Positions 31,901 through 40,067 of a DNA stretch of 46,118 nt are shown here, in pieces. Origin of the DNA: Streptomyces verrucosisporus. Lineage in GTDB: Bacteria; Actinomycetota; Actinomycetes; Streptomycetales; Streptomycetaceae. The DNA lies in assembly GCF_017114865.1 (NCBI RefSeq), contig NZ_JADEYH010000035.1, positions 1-46,118 of the forward strand, written 5' to 3'. A program made the position numbers and the translations under genes. Each line of letters starts with the position of its first letter. Position 1 is the stretch's first letter. The notes beneath the pieces were generated by a model that did not search any database, was not told the origin of the DNA, and worked only from the letters and a program-made list of their open reading frames with translations.

Positions 31901-34867
31901 CAGGTCGTCCAGGAGCCTGCTGTCCTCGGCGACGAGGTCGGCGGGCAGCTCGGCCCGCTCGGCGACGAGGCCGCGCAGCACCTCCAGCGCCGGGGTGCCG
32001 CCCCCGCCCTCCGGCTCCGCGGCCGGGCCCGCCGTGGCCGCCCTCGCGGGCGAGGCGACTGCTCCGGGCGAGGCGGCGGCCGCAGCGGCCGGCTCACCGG
32101 TCCCGGCGTTGTGCCCGGTTCGGGAGGCCCGGCCGGCGGGCAGGGCCACCCGCGGCGCCTGCTCGCAGGGGCTGGCCAGGAAGCCGAACTCCTGGCCCAC
32201 CTCCAGCGGCCGGACCAGCCGGTCCTGGAAGAGCCGCTCACCGGCGACGGGCGCGCCGACGACGTAGGCGGCGCCGACCGCCCCCAGCAGTCCGCGCAGC
32301 GACTCGTCGTCGGTGTCCAGCGCGACGGACGGGACGCCGGTGGCCGCCGTCGCCAGTGAGCTCAGCACCCGCCCCGGACCGACCTCGACGAACAGGTCGA
32401 CCTCCCGGGCGGCCGCGGTGACGGCCTGGGTGAACAGCACGGGGTCGGTGATCTGCCGCCGCAGCAGGCCGACCAGGTCCGTGTCGCGCGCCAGCTCTTC
32501 GCCGGTGACGGTGGAGACCACCCGGGCGCCGACCTCGCCGAGGCGGGCGCCGGCGAGCCAGTCGCCGAAGGAGCCCGCGGCCGGCGCCACCAGCGGGGAG
32601 TGGAAGGCGTGGGACACCGCGAGCCGGGTGCAGCCGACCCCCGCCGCGGCGGCGCGGCCGGCCACCTCCTCGACCGCTTCGACCGGTCCGGCCACGACGG
32701 TCTGCTCGGGGCCGTTGTACCCGGCGACGACGACGGGCAGCCCCTCGGCGAGCCGCTCGGCCTCCTGCGGGCCGGCCACCAGCGAGGCCATGGTGCCCGA
32801 GGCGCTGTGCTCGGCCATCGCGCGGCCGCGGACCCGGGCCGCCTCCAGCAGGGTCTCCTCATCCAGCGCGCCGGCCCAGTGCAGGGCGGACAGTTCGCCC
32901 AGGCTGTGGCCCAGGGCGACGGTCGCCTCCACCCGCAGGGCGTCCAGGACACGCAGACCGGCCGCCGAGCCGGTGGCGATGCGCGGCTGGGCCACGTCGG
33001 TGGCGACCATGTCGCCGGTGGCGGGCAGGGCGGCTCCGTCGTAGACCTCCGCCGCCTCCGGGAAGCGGCGGCGCAGCGCGCCGCCGCCGGTGCTCCTGCC
33101 CGAGCCCTGCCCGGGGAAGAGGAAGCCGATCCGGCCGCGGCCGGTGGCGTGTCCCAGGAAGCCGCGGCCGTCCGGGGCGAAGTGAGCGCACTCGCCCGCC
33201 TCCAGAACCTCGGCCAGGTTCCGCAGCCGGCGCTCGGCGTCCTCCGGGGAGGAGGCCACGACCGCGGCGCGGTACGGCAGGCCCCGCAGTTCGCCCTGGA
33301 GGGTGGCGGCCAGGTCGGCGACCTGGGCGTAGGAGACGTGGGCCACGAAATCGGCGACCTCGCCGATCCGGGCGCCCAGGGCCGCGGGCGAGTCGCCCTC
33401 CAGCAGCAGCAGCTCGCAGTCCTGCGCGGAGTGCGCCAGTGTGACGGAGCGGCGGTCGGGCGCCGTACGCCGGCGGGTGGCGGGCTCGTCCAGCACGACG
33501 TGGGTGTTGATCCCGCCGAAGCCCATGGCGGTGATGCCCGCACGCCGGGGCGTGCCCTGCGGCCAGGCCTCGGCCGTGCGCAGGGCCCGCAGGTTGGCCT
33601 GCTCGCCGGTGAGCAGCTCGTGCGGCTCGACACAGCCGATGGCCGGGGGCAGGACCTGGTTGTCGACGGCCATCGCCGACTTGATCAGACCGGCGATGCC
33701 GGCCGCCGCCTTGGTGTGGCCGATCATGCCCTTGATGGAGGTGATGGCCGCGACCGGGACCTTGGGGTTGACCGCGGTCCGGGCACTCATCAGCGCGGAC
33801 AGCTCGGTGCGGTCGCCGACCGCGGTGCCGGTGCCGTGGCCCTCGAACAGCGGCACCGTGTCGATGCCGAACCCGGCCCGCTCGTACGCCCTGCGCAGGG
33901 CGAGCCGGTAGCCGCTCACCTCCGGGCGGGTGATGCCGCCCTGGCCGTCGGAGGAGACGCCCCAGCCCGCGATCGTCGCGTAGACGCGGTGATTGCCCGC
34001 CAGGGCGTCCTCCTCGCGCATCAGGACGACCATGCCGCAGCCCTCACCGGGCCAGAAGCCGTTGGAGCCGCGGTCGTACAGGCGCATCTCGCCCTTGGCC
34101 AGGGCCCCGGTCTTGGCGAAACCGATGATCTCGAACGGGTCGATCGACAGATCCACACCGCCCGCGACGGCGACGTCGATGTCGCCGCTCAGCAGGGAGG
34201 TGCCGGCCGTGGTGACCGACAGCAGCGAGGAGGAGCAGGCGCCGTCCACGGTGTAGCCGCCGCCGCCCAGGTCGAAGTGGTTGCAGACCCGGCCGGCGAT
34301 GGTGTTGGCCAGACCTCCGGCCAGGGTGTCCTCGTCGACGGCCGGGAACGGCTCCTTGTAGGCGGCTTCCACATCCGCCAGGAAGTCCGCGATCCGACCG
34401 TCGTCCCAGTCCTGGTCCTTGAGCGCCCCGGCCATGACGCGGCGCACGTACGGCCAGCGCAGCCGCATTACGTTGGCGCGGGCGAACTCGCCGGTGAGGG
34501 TGTTGCCGACCACGACGCCGGTTCGCTCGCGCGGCAGTCCCTGGCCGCCGGCGAACCCGGCGTCGGCCAGAGCCCGTCCGGCGGTGTCCAGGGCGAGCCA
34601 GTGGGTCAGGTCGGTCGAGCGGTAGGTGCTGCCCGCTATCCGGTGGGCGACCCGGTCGAACTCGTATCCCTCCAGGACCGCCGCGTTGCGCGCGTAGAAA
34701 CGGTCGGGGGCGGCGGGATCGGCGTCCCAGTAGTCCTCCAGGCGCATGCGCACCTCCGGCAGCCGGCGGAAGGCGCGGCGTCCGGCGACGGCGTTGTCCC
34801 ACAGCTGACGGGGGTCGGCGGCGTCGGGATAACGGCAGGCCATGCCGACGATGGCGATCCTGGTCAT
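28991..34867 (-). CDS. pksE: Iterative type I enediyne polyketide synthase (PKSE)
   Basis: 1958 aa from ATG 34867. Domain order is KS (about 1-450; Cys211 in DGACSSS, His in EGHGTGT and MIGHTKAAAG), AT (about 530-880; FPGQGSG, Ser655 in GHSLGELSALHWAG), ACP (about 930-1010; LHMSSITVG, pantetheine Ser993), KR (about 1200-1410; VTGGGKGIS, Tyr1372), DH (about 1480-1700; His1502 in ADHLLDGN) and a C-terminal phosphopantetheinyl transferase domain (about 1790-1958; VACDLEAVCMRP, WSAVECLRKAG). This KS-AT-ACP-KR-DH-PPT order is unique to enediyne synthases. It makes the linear polyene on its self-primed ACP. Start overlaps the unbU stop (34864-34867). A longer in-frame open stretch lies upstream but is within unbU. 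Confidence 0.98.
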   Translation of the reverse strand: MTRIAIVGMACRYPDAADPRQLWDNAVAGRRAFRRLPEVRMRLEDYWDADPAAPDRFYARNAAVLEGYEFDRVAHRIAGSTYRSTDLTHWLALDTAGRALADAGFAGGQGLPRERTGVVVGNTLTGEFARANVMRLRWPYVRRVMAGALKDQDWDDGRIADFLADVEAAYKEPFPAVDEDTLAGGLANTIAGRVCNHFDLGGGGYTVDGACSSSLLSVTTAGTSLLSGDIDVAVAGGVDLSIDPFEIIGFAKTGALAKGEMRLYDRGSNGFWPGEGCGMVVLMREEDALAGNHRVYATIAGWGVSSDGQGGITRPEVSGYRLALRRAYERAGFGIDTVPLFEGHGTGTAVGDRTELSALMSARTAVNPKVPVAAITSIKGMIGHTKAAAGIAGLIKSAMAVDNQVLPPAIGCVEPHELLTGEQANLRALRTAEAWPQGTPRRAGITAMGFGGINTHVVLDEPATRRRTAPDRRSVTLAHSAQDCELLLLEGDSPAALGARIGEVADFVAHVSYAQVADLAATLQGELRGLPYRAAVVASSPEDAERRLRNLAEVLEAGECAHFAPDGRGFLGHATGRGRIGFLFPGQGSGRSTGGGALRRRFPEAAEVYDGAALPATGDMVATDVAQPRIATGSAAGLRVLDALRVEATVALGHSLGELSALHWAGALDEETLLEAARVRGRAMAEHSASGTMASLVAGPQEAERLAEGLPVVVAGYNGPEQTVVAGPVEAVEEVAGRAAAAGVGCTRLAVSHAFHSPLVAPAAGSFGDWLAGARLGEVGARVVSTVTGEELARDTDLVGLLRRQITDPVLFTQAVTAAAREVDLFVEVGPGRVLSSLATAATGVPSVALDTDDESLRGLLGAVGAAYVVGAPVAGERLFQDRLVRPLEVGQEFGFLASPCEQAPRVALPAGRASRTGHNAGTGEPAAAAAASPGAVASPARAATAGPAAEPEGGGGTPALEVLRGLVAERAELPADLVAEDSRLLDDLHMSSITVGQIVNQAASRLGIEAARVPTNFATATLAELAEALETLAATGGEAPGGTETPVIMGASAWSRAFSVDLDEVPLPPAAAPEGDGSWELFAPTGDRAARELRDALQNAGVGPGVLVCLPAGCAPELVEQALAGAKTALAGEKGRRFVLVQDGRGAAGLAKTLHQEAPHLRTTVVHTPLGGDTVDRVVAEVAATTRFCEAHYGADGVRRVPTLRALPVRAERADTPLGPSDVLLVTGGGKGISAECALAVALDSGARLAVLGRSDPASDRELAGNLERMTGNGVTVRYARADVTEPDQVRAAVAELERELGPVTGLLHGAGRNEPGPLHALEPADFRRTFAPKVDGLRAVLDAVGPGNLKLLVTFGSIIGRAGLRGEAHYATANEWLADLTEEVARTHPQVRARCVEWSVWSGVGMGEKLSVVESLSREGITPVSPDQGVEILLRLVSDPDAPVVTVVSGRTEGIETVRRDLPPLPLLRFTGNPLIRYHGVELVTEVELNAGTDPYLADHLLDGNLLMPAVMGMEAMAQVGAATTGWTGTPVIEDARFLRPIVVPPDGSTTIRVAATVTGAGTVDVAVHAQDTGFAAEHFRARLVYSGAAAPDGPPLQTAADTPQVPLDPAADLYGGILFQGERFQRLRRFHRAAARHVDADVAVREPQGWFAGFLPGELLLADPGMRDALMHGNQVCVPDATLLPSGVERIHPLGAGPNIPRELRYCAVERSRDGDTYVYDIAVRDASGAVVERWEGLTLHAVRKTDGSGPWVAPLLGPYLERTLEEVLGARVAVAVEPHGDTPVESVAERRAFTSAATSRTLGGPVTVRHRPDGRPEIGGERHLSAAHGLGITLSTVADAEVACDLEAVCMRPADEWEGLLGEHAAVAELVTKETGEAPDTAATRVWSAVECLRKAGVMAGAPLTMMPRREDAWVVFAAGELRIATFVTALRDALEPVVFAFLTHEPELTEGRS

Positions 34868-35931
34868 GCCGCCACCCCGACCTTCTCCGGCGCGTTCTTC
34901 GCGGCGGGCTCGGCCGGGCAGGCGCACTCGCCGGCGCAGCCGCCGGCGCACTGTGTGGCGGCGAACTGCTCGGGGGTCAGCTCCCCGGCGGCGAGCCGCT
35001 CCGGGGCCTGACCGGCGGGGGGCTCCGTCTGCCGGCGCTTGCGCTCCAGGACGTCGACCGTCCACAGGTGGGCGCCGCGGACCAGGCAGACCAGGGCGGT
35101 GGCGAAGAAGATGCCGTAGGCGACGCTGAGCGCGGTGAGCACGCCGTACGCGGCCGCGACGCCGCCGCCGAAGGCGATCTGGCCCCATTTGGATGACGGG
35201 GTGGTCCCCGGGTCGGTGATCATGTAGTTGGTGAAGAGCACGAACGCCACCCCGGTCATCATCGCCAGGGCCGCGGGGACGGAGGTGTCGAACAGCAGGC
35301 CGCGGACCACCGCCTGCAGGACGTAGCCGCCCACCCACGCCAGGATCAGCCACATGCGCTCGGTGAGCTTGGCGTTGAGCATCGTGCCCAGGACGATGAT
35401 GACGGCGGGGACGAGCCAGTCGAAGCCGCCGTCGAGGTACTCGGTGAAATGGTAGGGCGGGGCGATGCTGGCCCACGGGAAGAGCAGCAGGATGACGGCG
35501 ATGCCGAAGTTCGACGGGTTCATGAAGTGCCGCATCCGGCCGCGCACCGGCGCGCGCAGCACCCACTTGGCGCCCACGGCGACGATGACGCCGAACACCA
35601 TCGCCCAGACCTGGTCGTTGACGTAGGTGAGCATGTTCACCGCCAGGGCGGTGATGTGGGCCGGGTAGAGGAACTCCACCAGCCCGCGGGGGCCCTTGCC
35701 GCGGAACCGGGGTGCCCTGCCCTCGGAGCGGGCGCCGACCGCCTCCAGGGCGATCTCCACCGTGTAGGCGGTGGCCAGGGCGATGAACGGCCAGGTCCAC
35801 GGCTGCTCGAAACCGAGGACGGTGTAGCCGAATATGTTGAGCACGGAGATGGAGATCGCGAACCGGCGCAGGGCCGTGACGACCTTCGGGTTGTGGCGCG
35901 GCGCTGCCGGTGCCTTCTGCTGTGCGGACAT
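34864..35931 (-). CDS. unbU: UnbU membrane protein (enediyne E5)
   Basis: 355 aa, polytopic membrane protein with about eight hydrophobic segments between residues 25 and 300 (for example WAMVFGVIVAVGAKWVL and LVPAVIIVLGTMLNAKL). It belongs to the UnbU family, distantly like NqrB/RnfD; MNPSNFGIAVILLL and TDPGTTPSSKWG are the family-like loops. The C-terminal tail carries four cysteines at 328, 332, 336 and 338 (CAGGCAGECACP), a metal-site-like pattern. Its function is unproven, but it is essential-cassette context in enediyne clusters. The ribosome site AAGGAG lies inside the end of unbV, 4 nt away. Confidence 0.93.
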   Translation of the reverse strand: MSAQQKAPAAPRHNPKVVTALRRFAISISVLNIFGYTVLGFEQPWTWPFIALATAYTVEIALEAVGARSEGRAPRFRGKGPRGLVEFLYPAHITALAVNMLTYVNDQVWAMVFGVIVAVGAKWVLRAPVRGRMRHFMNPSNFGIAVILLLFPWASIAPPYHFTEYLDGGFDWLVPAVIIVLGTMLNAKLTERMWLILAWVGGYVLQAVVRGLLFDTSVPAALAMMTGVAFVLFTNYMITDPGTTPSSKWGQIAFGGGVAAAYGVLTALSVAYGIFFATALVCLVRGAHLWTVDVLERKRRQTEPPAGQAPERLAAGELTPEQFAATQCAGGCAGECACPAEPAAKNAPEKVGVAA

Positions 35932-35935
35932 GGGG

Positions 35936-37846
35936 TTACTTCTCCTTGGCCTGTGTTCCGAGCTGGATGCTGTGGCGGCCGGGGGACAGCCGCAGCCGCT
36001 GCTCGTGTACGTCGCCCGTGCGGTCGCGCCAGGTCAGCCGGACGCTGACCGGGCCCCGGACGTCGTGGCCGAGGCCGATGTGCACCTCGGAGCTGCGCTT
36101 GCCGGAGTGGCCGCCGCCGCCGTCGACGCGGCCGATGCGCTCGGTCCCGTCGGGCAGGGTGACGCGGACCTCCGCGCCGACCGCGGGTGAGCCGGAGGGG
36201 TGGGTGAGCCGGAGCCCGAGATGGGCTCCGGTGTCCTCGCCGACGTTGTGGTAGAAGCCCGGCTCGCCCCACTGGTGGGCGACCGCGAGGTCGAGGCGCC
36301 CGTCGCCGTCGACGTCGCCGGTGGCGATGCCCCGGCTGGGGATGGGGACGGCGAGGCCGAGTGCGGGGGACAGGTCGGTGTACCTGCCGTCCTCGCCTTT
36401 GGCGAACAGGCGCATGGTCTGGCTTCCGGCGAGGTCGTCGCCCTCCCGGACGTTCGGCCACCAGGTGGGGTTGGAGATCAGCGCGTCGTTGGCGGTGGCC
36501 AGCTCCTGCAGCTGCGGCCAGCGGTTGTTCTTGCCCTTGACGAAGCCGAGGGCCTGGGTGATCTCCAGTACGCCGTCGTTGTCGTAGTCGGCCGTCTTCA
36601 CGTCCCAGCCCCAGCCGGACCAGGCGAGCCCGAGGTCGGTGCTCCGGTCCTCGTAGGGGGCCTGGCCGTCCTCCAGACGGGCTCGCACCTCGGCTCTGCT
36701 CCCGGCCGTGCCGATGAAGGCGAAGTTGGACTCCTGGATGCCGAACGAGGTGGTGATGTTGCTGACGAACATGTCGTACAGGCCGTCGTTGTCCAGGTCG
36801 CCGAAGTCGACGCCCATGCCCTTGAAGGAACTGCGCCCGATCTCCTTGGACTTGGGCACGGTGCCCGAGTGGACGGATTTGACCTGGGCGAACTCGATGC
36901 GGCCGGGGCGGGAGGTGTTGTGCAGCAGCGCGGAGGTGCCGAAGTCGTGGGCCAGGTACAGCTCCGGCAGCCGGTCGCCGTCGAGGTCGGCGGCGGACGC
37001 GCCGAGCGTCCAGCCGTGGCTGAGACCCTGCGGCAGGGAGCCGTCGGTCTTCTCGTAGCCGTGCTCGGTCCACCGGAAGAAGTGGCCGCCGCCGCCGTTC
37101 TGGGCGTGGGAGAGCGAGTCGTTCATCACGACGTCGCCGTCCTTGGACGGATCCAGCACGGGGCTGTCGGGGAAGTAGTTGCCGATGAAGATGTCGTTGT
37201 GGCCGTCGCCGTCGAAGTCGGCGACGGCGGCGGCGTTGGAGTTCCACAGCGGGCCGGTGTACCGGGGGCCCTTCTTTCCGGGCAGGAGCTCGGTGGGGCG
37301 GAAGGAGCCGGGCGCGAGGCCCTTGTCCTTGCCCGCGTCCTCGGCGAGGAAGACGATGGGGGTGCGGCCCCAGTAGTACACGAGCAGGTCGGTGGCGCCG
37401 TCCTCGTCGAAGTCGCCGGGCACGCACCCCATCGGAGCCATCGTCTCGTCGACCGGCAGCGGGGCCGGGTCGAGGGCGAAGGGCGGGTAGGCATCCTTGC
37501 GGTTGGGCGAGGGCGTCACGACGACCTGGTCGATGCGCGGGTCGGTGACACACAGGTCGTTGGCCAGCCCGTCGCCGTCCACGTCGTTCATGGCGATGCC
37601 GGCGCCGACCGAGGATATCCAGGCGTCGATGTGCTCGTAAGCCTTGTTGACCTCGCGTATCTTCTTCTTCTCGAATCCGGCCGGCATGGCGACCGTCATT
37701 GATTCGAAGGAGAACTTATCGGCGAGTTTCGCGGTTTCGGACGCGGATGTCTCGGGGATCCGCACCACGTAGAAAGTCCCCACCATGAGGGTGAGCGCGG
37801 CGACTCCCGCTACATTCTTGCGCAGCCATCCGGTTACTTTTCTCAC
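35936..37846 (-). CDS. unbV: UnbV, FG-GAP/VCBS-repeat protein with ASPIC/UnbV domain (enediyne E4)
   Basis: 636 aa from GTG 37846. A single hydrophobic segment near residues 13-29 (AGVAALTLMVGTFYVV) suggests a membrane anchor or signal. Seven calcium-type repeats follow (for example DVDGDGLAND, DFDEDGATDLL, DFDGDGHNDIF, DLDNDGLYDMF, DYDNDGVLEI, DVDGDGRLDLA), predicting a beta propeller outside the membrane. The C-terminus has the ASPIC/UnbV domain (GGGHSGKRSSEVHIGLG). UnbV proteins are cassette markers without a proven role. The start overlaps the unbL stop (GTGA) and unbU begins 4 nt after its stop. Confidence 0.95.
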   Translation of the reverse strand: MRKVTGWLRKNVAGVAALTLMVGTFYVVRIPETSASETAKLADKFSFESMTVAMPAGFEKKKIREVNKAYEHIDAWISSVGAGIAMNDVDGDGLANDLCVTDPRIDQVVVTPSPNRKDAYPPFALDPAPLPVDETMAPMGCVPGDFDEDGATDLLVYYWGRTPIVFLAEDAGKDKGLAPGSFRPTELLPGKKGPRYTGPLWNSNAAAVADFDGDGHNDIFIGNYFPDSPVLDPSKDGDVVMNDSLSHAQNGGGGHFFRWTEHGYEKTDGSLPQGLSHGWTLGASAADLDGDRLPELYLAHDFGTSALLHNTSRPGRIEFAQVKSVHSGTVPKSKEIGRSSFKGMGVDFGDLDNDGLYDMFVSNITTSFGIQESNFAFIGTAGSRAEVRARLEDGQAPYEDRSTDLGLAWSGWGWDVKTADYDNDGVLEITQALGFVKGKNNRWPQLQELATANDALISNPTWWPNVREGDDLAGSQTMRLFAKGEDGRYTDLSPALGLAVPIPSRGIATGDVDGDGRLDLAVAHQWGEPGFYHNVGEDTGAHLGLRLTHPSGSPAVGAEVRVTLPDGTERIGRVDGGGGHSGKRSSEVHIGLGHDVRGPVSVRLTWRDRTGDVHEQRLRLSPGRHSIQLGTQAKEK

Positions 37847-38829
37847 AGGTCGGCGCCTTTCCGGGAGATCGATATGGAGGCGATTTCGGCGGCGATGTCC
37901 CGGCGCCACGTCTCGTAGGCGGGGACATCTGCGCGGCCGCCTTGCGCGGGCATGCGGTCGATGCACACCCGCGCCGCCCGCTCGGGCGTCGTACCGCACA
38001 GAAGGCGGGTGGCCAGGTGGGTGTGCGCGACCGTGGTGCCCGCCCTGTCGCGGGCCTCGGCGGCGAAGGCGGCGCCCTGGGCCAGCTGGAGGCGGTGCTC
38101 CCCGGCCCGCTCGGCGAACCGGCGCAGTTCCTCCTCGTCGGCGGCGCCGGCGTAGGTGGCGGCCAGCCCCGCGCCGGCGTACAGGTCGCCGCGGCGGTCC
38201 TCGGGGTAGGAGGCGATCAGGTCGGTGACGGTGTCGGCGTCGGTGCCGCCGACGAACCACAGGGCCCGGCCGATGCCCTGGTCGATCACCTTGGCCGCGT
38301 AGTCGTCCGGACCGCCCGCCCAGTGGAAGGGGTGTCGCACGTGCGGGGTACGGACATAGGAATCGGTGCGGAAGTAAGCCTGGTGGAAGCCGTAGCCGTC
38401 CAGGATCAGCCACCGCAGCAGCGGGTCGGTGCGCTCCACGTCGGGCCACAGGAACCTCGGCAGGCGGGCCATCGCCCAGCCGATGCCGACGTAGACCATG
38501 TAGATGTGGCGGCGGCCCTCGCCGGCGAGGAGGCCCTCCAGCCTCCCGCCGTGGCCCGGCAGCGCGTCGTGCACGACCGCCCCCATGCCGGCGCCCTCGT
38601 AGGCGAACCCGCGGTAGGCACGGGGGACGGATTCCAGCATCTCCTCGGCCTCGGCGGCCGACCGGGCCTGGACCGTGTGGCCGTATCCTTCCAGGAAAAC
38701 CCGGCCGATCGTCTCCAGCTGTTCCTGGGCCTGGCGGTTCTTCCAGTGGAAACCGCGCTTTTTCAGCGTCGTTTCGGAAATGGAAGGTGTGAGAATGCGG
38801 CGCCGTAGCGCCCCGAAGATCGTGGACAA
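37843..38829 (-). CDS. unbL: UnbL, DUF1702 protein (enediyne E3)
   Basis: 328 aa from TTG 38829; no ATG or GTG is in frame nearby and GAGAGG lies somewhat far upstream, so the start is moderate. DUF1702 motifs: AYRGFAYEGAGMGAVVHDAL, RRHIYMVYVGIGWAMARLP, DGYGFHQAYF, IDQGIGRALWFVGG. Soluble, no signal. It is the first gene of the cassette unbL-unbV-unbU-pksE-E10. Its biochemical role is unknown. It is clearly paralogous to the next gene upstream. Confidence 0.92.
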   Translation of the reverse strand: MSTIFGALRRRILTPSISETTLKKRGFHWKNRQAQEQLETIGRVFLEGYGHTVQARSAAEAEEMLESVPRAYRGFAYEGAGMGAVVHDALPGHGGRLEGLLAGEGRRHIYMVYVGIGWAMARLPRFLWPDVERTDPLLRWLILDGYGFHQAYFRTDSYVRTPHVRHPFHWAGGPDDYAAKVIDQGIGRALWFVGGTDADTVTDLIASYPEDRRGDLYAGAGLAATYAGAADEEELRRFAERAGEHRLQLAQGAAFAAEARDRAGTTVAHTHLATRLLCGTTPERAARVCIDRMPAQGGRADVPAYETWRRDIAAEIASISISRKGADL

Positions 38830-38922
38830 CGCAGTAAACCGCCTCTCGAGGAATATCCCCCAGTAGATGGATGATTTCGAATCTATCCAGGGAGGTCGGG
38901 CGGACGTCTACTCCGTATGTGC

Positions 38923-39903
38923 TCAAACCACGGCGGAGGCCAGCCGTTCGCGCACGTTGCGGCGCCAGAGTTCGTACGCCGGAAGGCATCCCGTCCCGGT
39001 CCGGGGCACCGCGCAATCGTCGGCCAGTTTGGCGGCTGCCTCGACGTCGAGCCCGGCGAACGCCCGGGTTGCGGCGCGGGTGTGGTCGGGCACGTGACCG
39101 GCGTGGTGACGGGCCTTGGCCGCGAACACGGACCCCTGGGCGGCGTGCTGGCGATCCTCCCCGGCCTCGGCGCGCAGCGCGGCGAAGCCCTCGGGGGTGT
39201 TCCCGCCGGCGAAGGTGGCGGCCAGCGCGACGCCGCTCCACAGGTCTGCCCTGCGGTGGTCGGCGAACGCGCGCACGGCCGCGCAGACGCGGTCGACGCG
39301 GCCGCCGTGGATGAACCACAGGGCCCGGCCGACGCCCTGGTCGACGGCGCGCCGGAAGTAGCCGCAGTCGCCCTCCCACGGGTACGCCCGGGGCATCCGC
39401 TGCTCGTCGACCCAGCGGCTTGTGTCGAAGTAGGCGCGGTCGAAGCCGTACCCGTCCACGGCCAGCCAGCTCATCGCCGGATAGTGCTCCGGCCCGGTCA
39501 GCGGGGGCACGGCCTTCCGCCACAGCGGTCGCGGCAGGCGGGCCATGGCGAAGCCGATCCCGATGTAGTTGAGGAAGACGTGCGGTCTGCCGCCGCCCTC
39601 CATCAGATCCCGGGTGCGGCGACCGCGCGGGCCCATTGCGTCGCGGATGACGCAGGCCATCGTGGCGCCCTCGTAGGCGAACCCCCTGATCTCGGGCTCG
39701 ACCATGGCCAGGCGGCGCTCGGTGTCGGCCAGGTCGCGGTCCCCGATACCCCACTCGAAGCCGCAGACGACCGCCTGAGGCACGGCATCCAGCCGCCGGG
39801 TGCTCTCGGTCGCCTCCACCGCGAAGCCGCGGCCGGCGATGCTCACCTCCGTCAGGGACGGAGCCATCGCCGCTCTGCGCAGCGCTCCCAGTACGGATAC
39901 CAC
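38923..39903 (-). CDS. E2: Second DUF1702 (UnbL-like) protein, probably E2
   Basis: 326 aa from GTG 39903, preceded by GGGAGGACGACC. It repeats every UnbL landmark: EIRGFAYEGATMACVIRDAM, RPHVFLNYIGIGFAMARLP, DGYGFDRAYF, VDQGVGRALWFIHGG. This shows an old duplication rather than a recent copy. Paired DUF1702 genes occur in other enediyne clusters. It lies 93 nt upstream of unbL and is probably the first gene of the core operon. The name E2 is by context, not proven orthology. Confidence 0.88.
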   Translation of the reverse strand: MVSVLGALRRAAMAPSLTEVSIAGRGFAVEATESTRRLDAVPQAVVCGFEWGIGDRDLADTERRLAMVEPEIRGFAYEGATMACVIRDAMGPRGRRTRDLMEGGGRPHVFLNYIGIGFAMARLPRPLWRKAVPPLTGPEHYPAMSWLAVDGYGFDRAYFDTSRWVDEQRMPRAYPWEGDCGYFRRAVDQGVGRALWFIHGGRVDRVCAAVRAFADHRRADLWSGVALAATFAGGNTPEGFAALRAEAGEDRQHAAQGSVFAAKARHHAGHVPDHTRAATRAFAGLDVEAAAKLADDCAVPRTGTGCLPAYELWRRNVRERLASAVV

Positions 39904-39974
39904 GGTCGTCCTCCCGTCACGGATCGCCCTGTCGGCAGCGGATGGCCCATCGTGGTGTGGCGGGGGAGCGCGGG

Positions 39975-39992
39975 GCATCTTCGGACGTGCGC
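39975..39992 (-). promoter_or_regulatory. Degenerate copy of the GCAATCCAGGAGATGC motif
   Basis: The minus-strand GCGCACGTCCGAAGATGC matches 13 of 18 bases of GCGCAATCCAGGAGATGC from the 16119 region. It lies 71 nt before the GTG at 39903, exactly the spacing of copy 4 to its gene. It is weak alone, but position and orientation fit. Confidence 0.3.
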
Positions 39993-40023
39993 AGGGGACG
40001 AGTGCTCGCTCGGTACCACGCCA

Positions 40024-40067
40024 GGTGTTCGAGCCGGCGGGAGGTGTTCAGGGGCGCGGGCGTGTTC
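40024..40067. promoter_or_regulatory. Three iterations of GGTGTTC at 18-19 nt spacing
   Basis: GGTGTTC at 40024-40030 and 40043-40049 and CGTGTTC at 40061-40067 repeat about every two helical turns, between the HxlR gene stop and the E2 start. Their complement GAACACC equals part of the core of the two receptor-type sites at 41867 and 44552. They are candidate operator iterons for the core operon; chance is not excluded. Confidence 0.3.
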
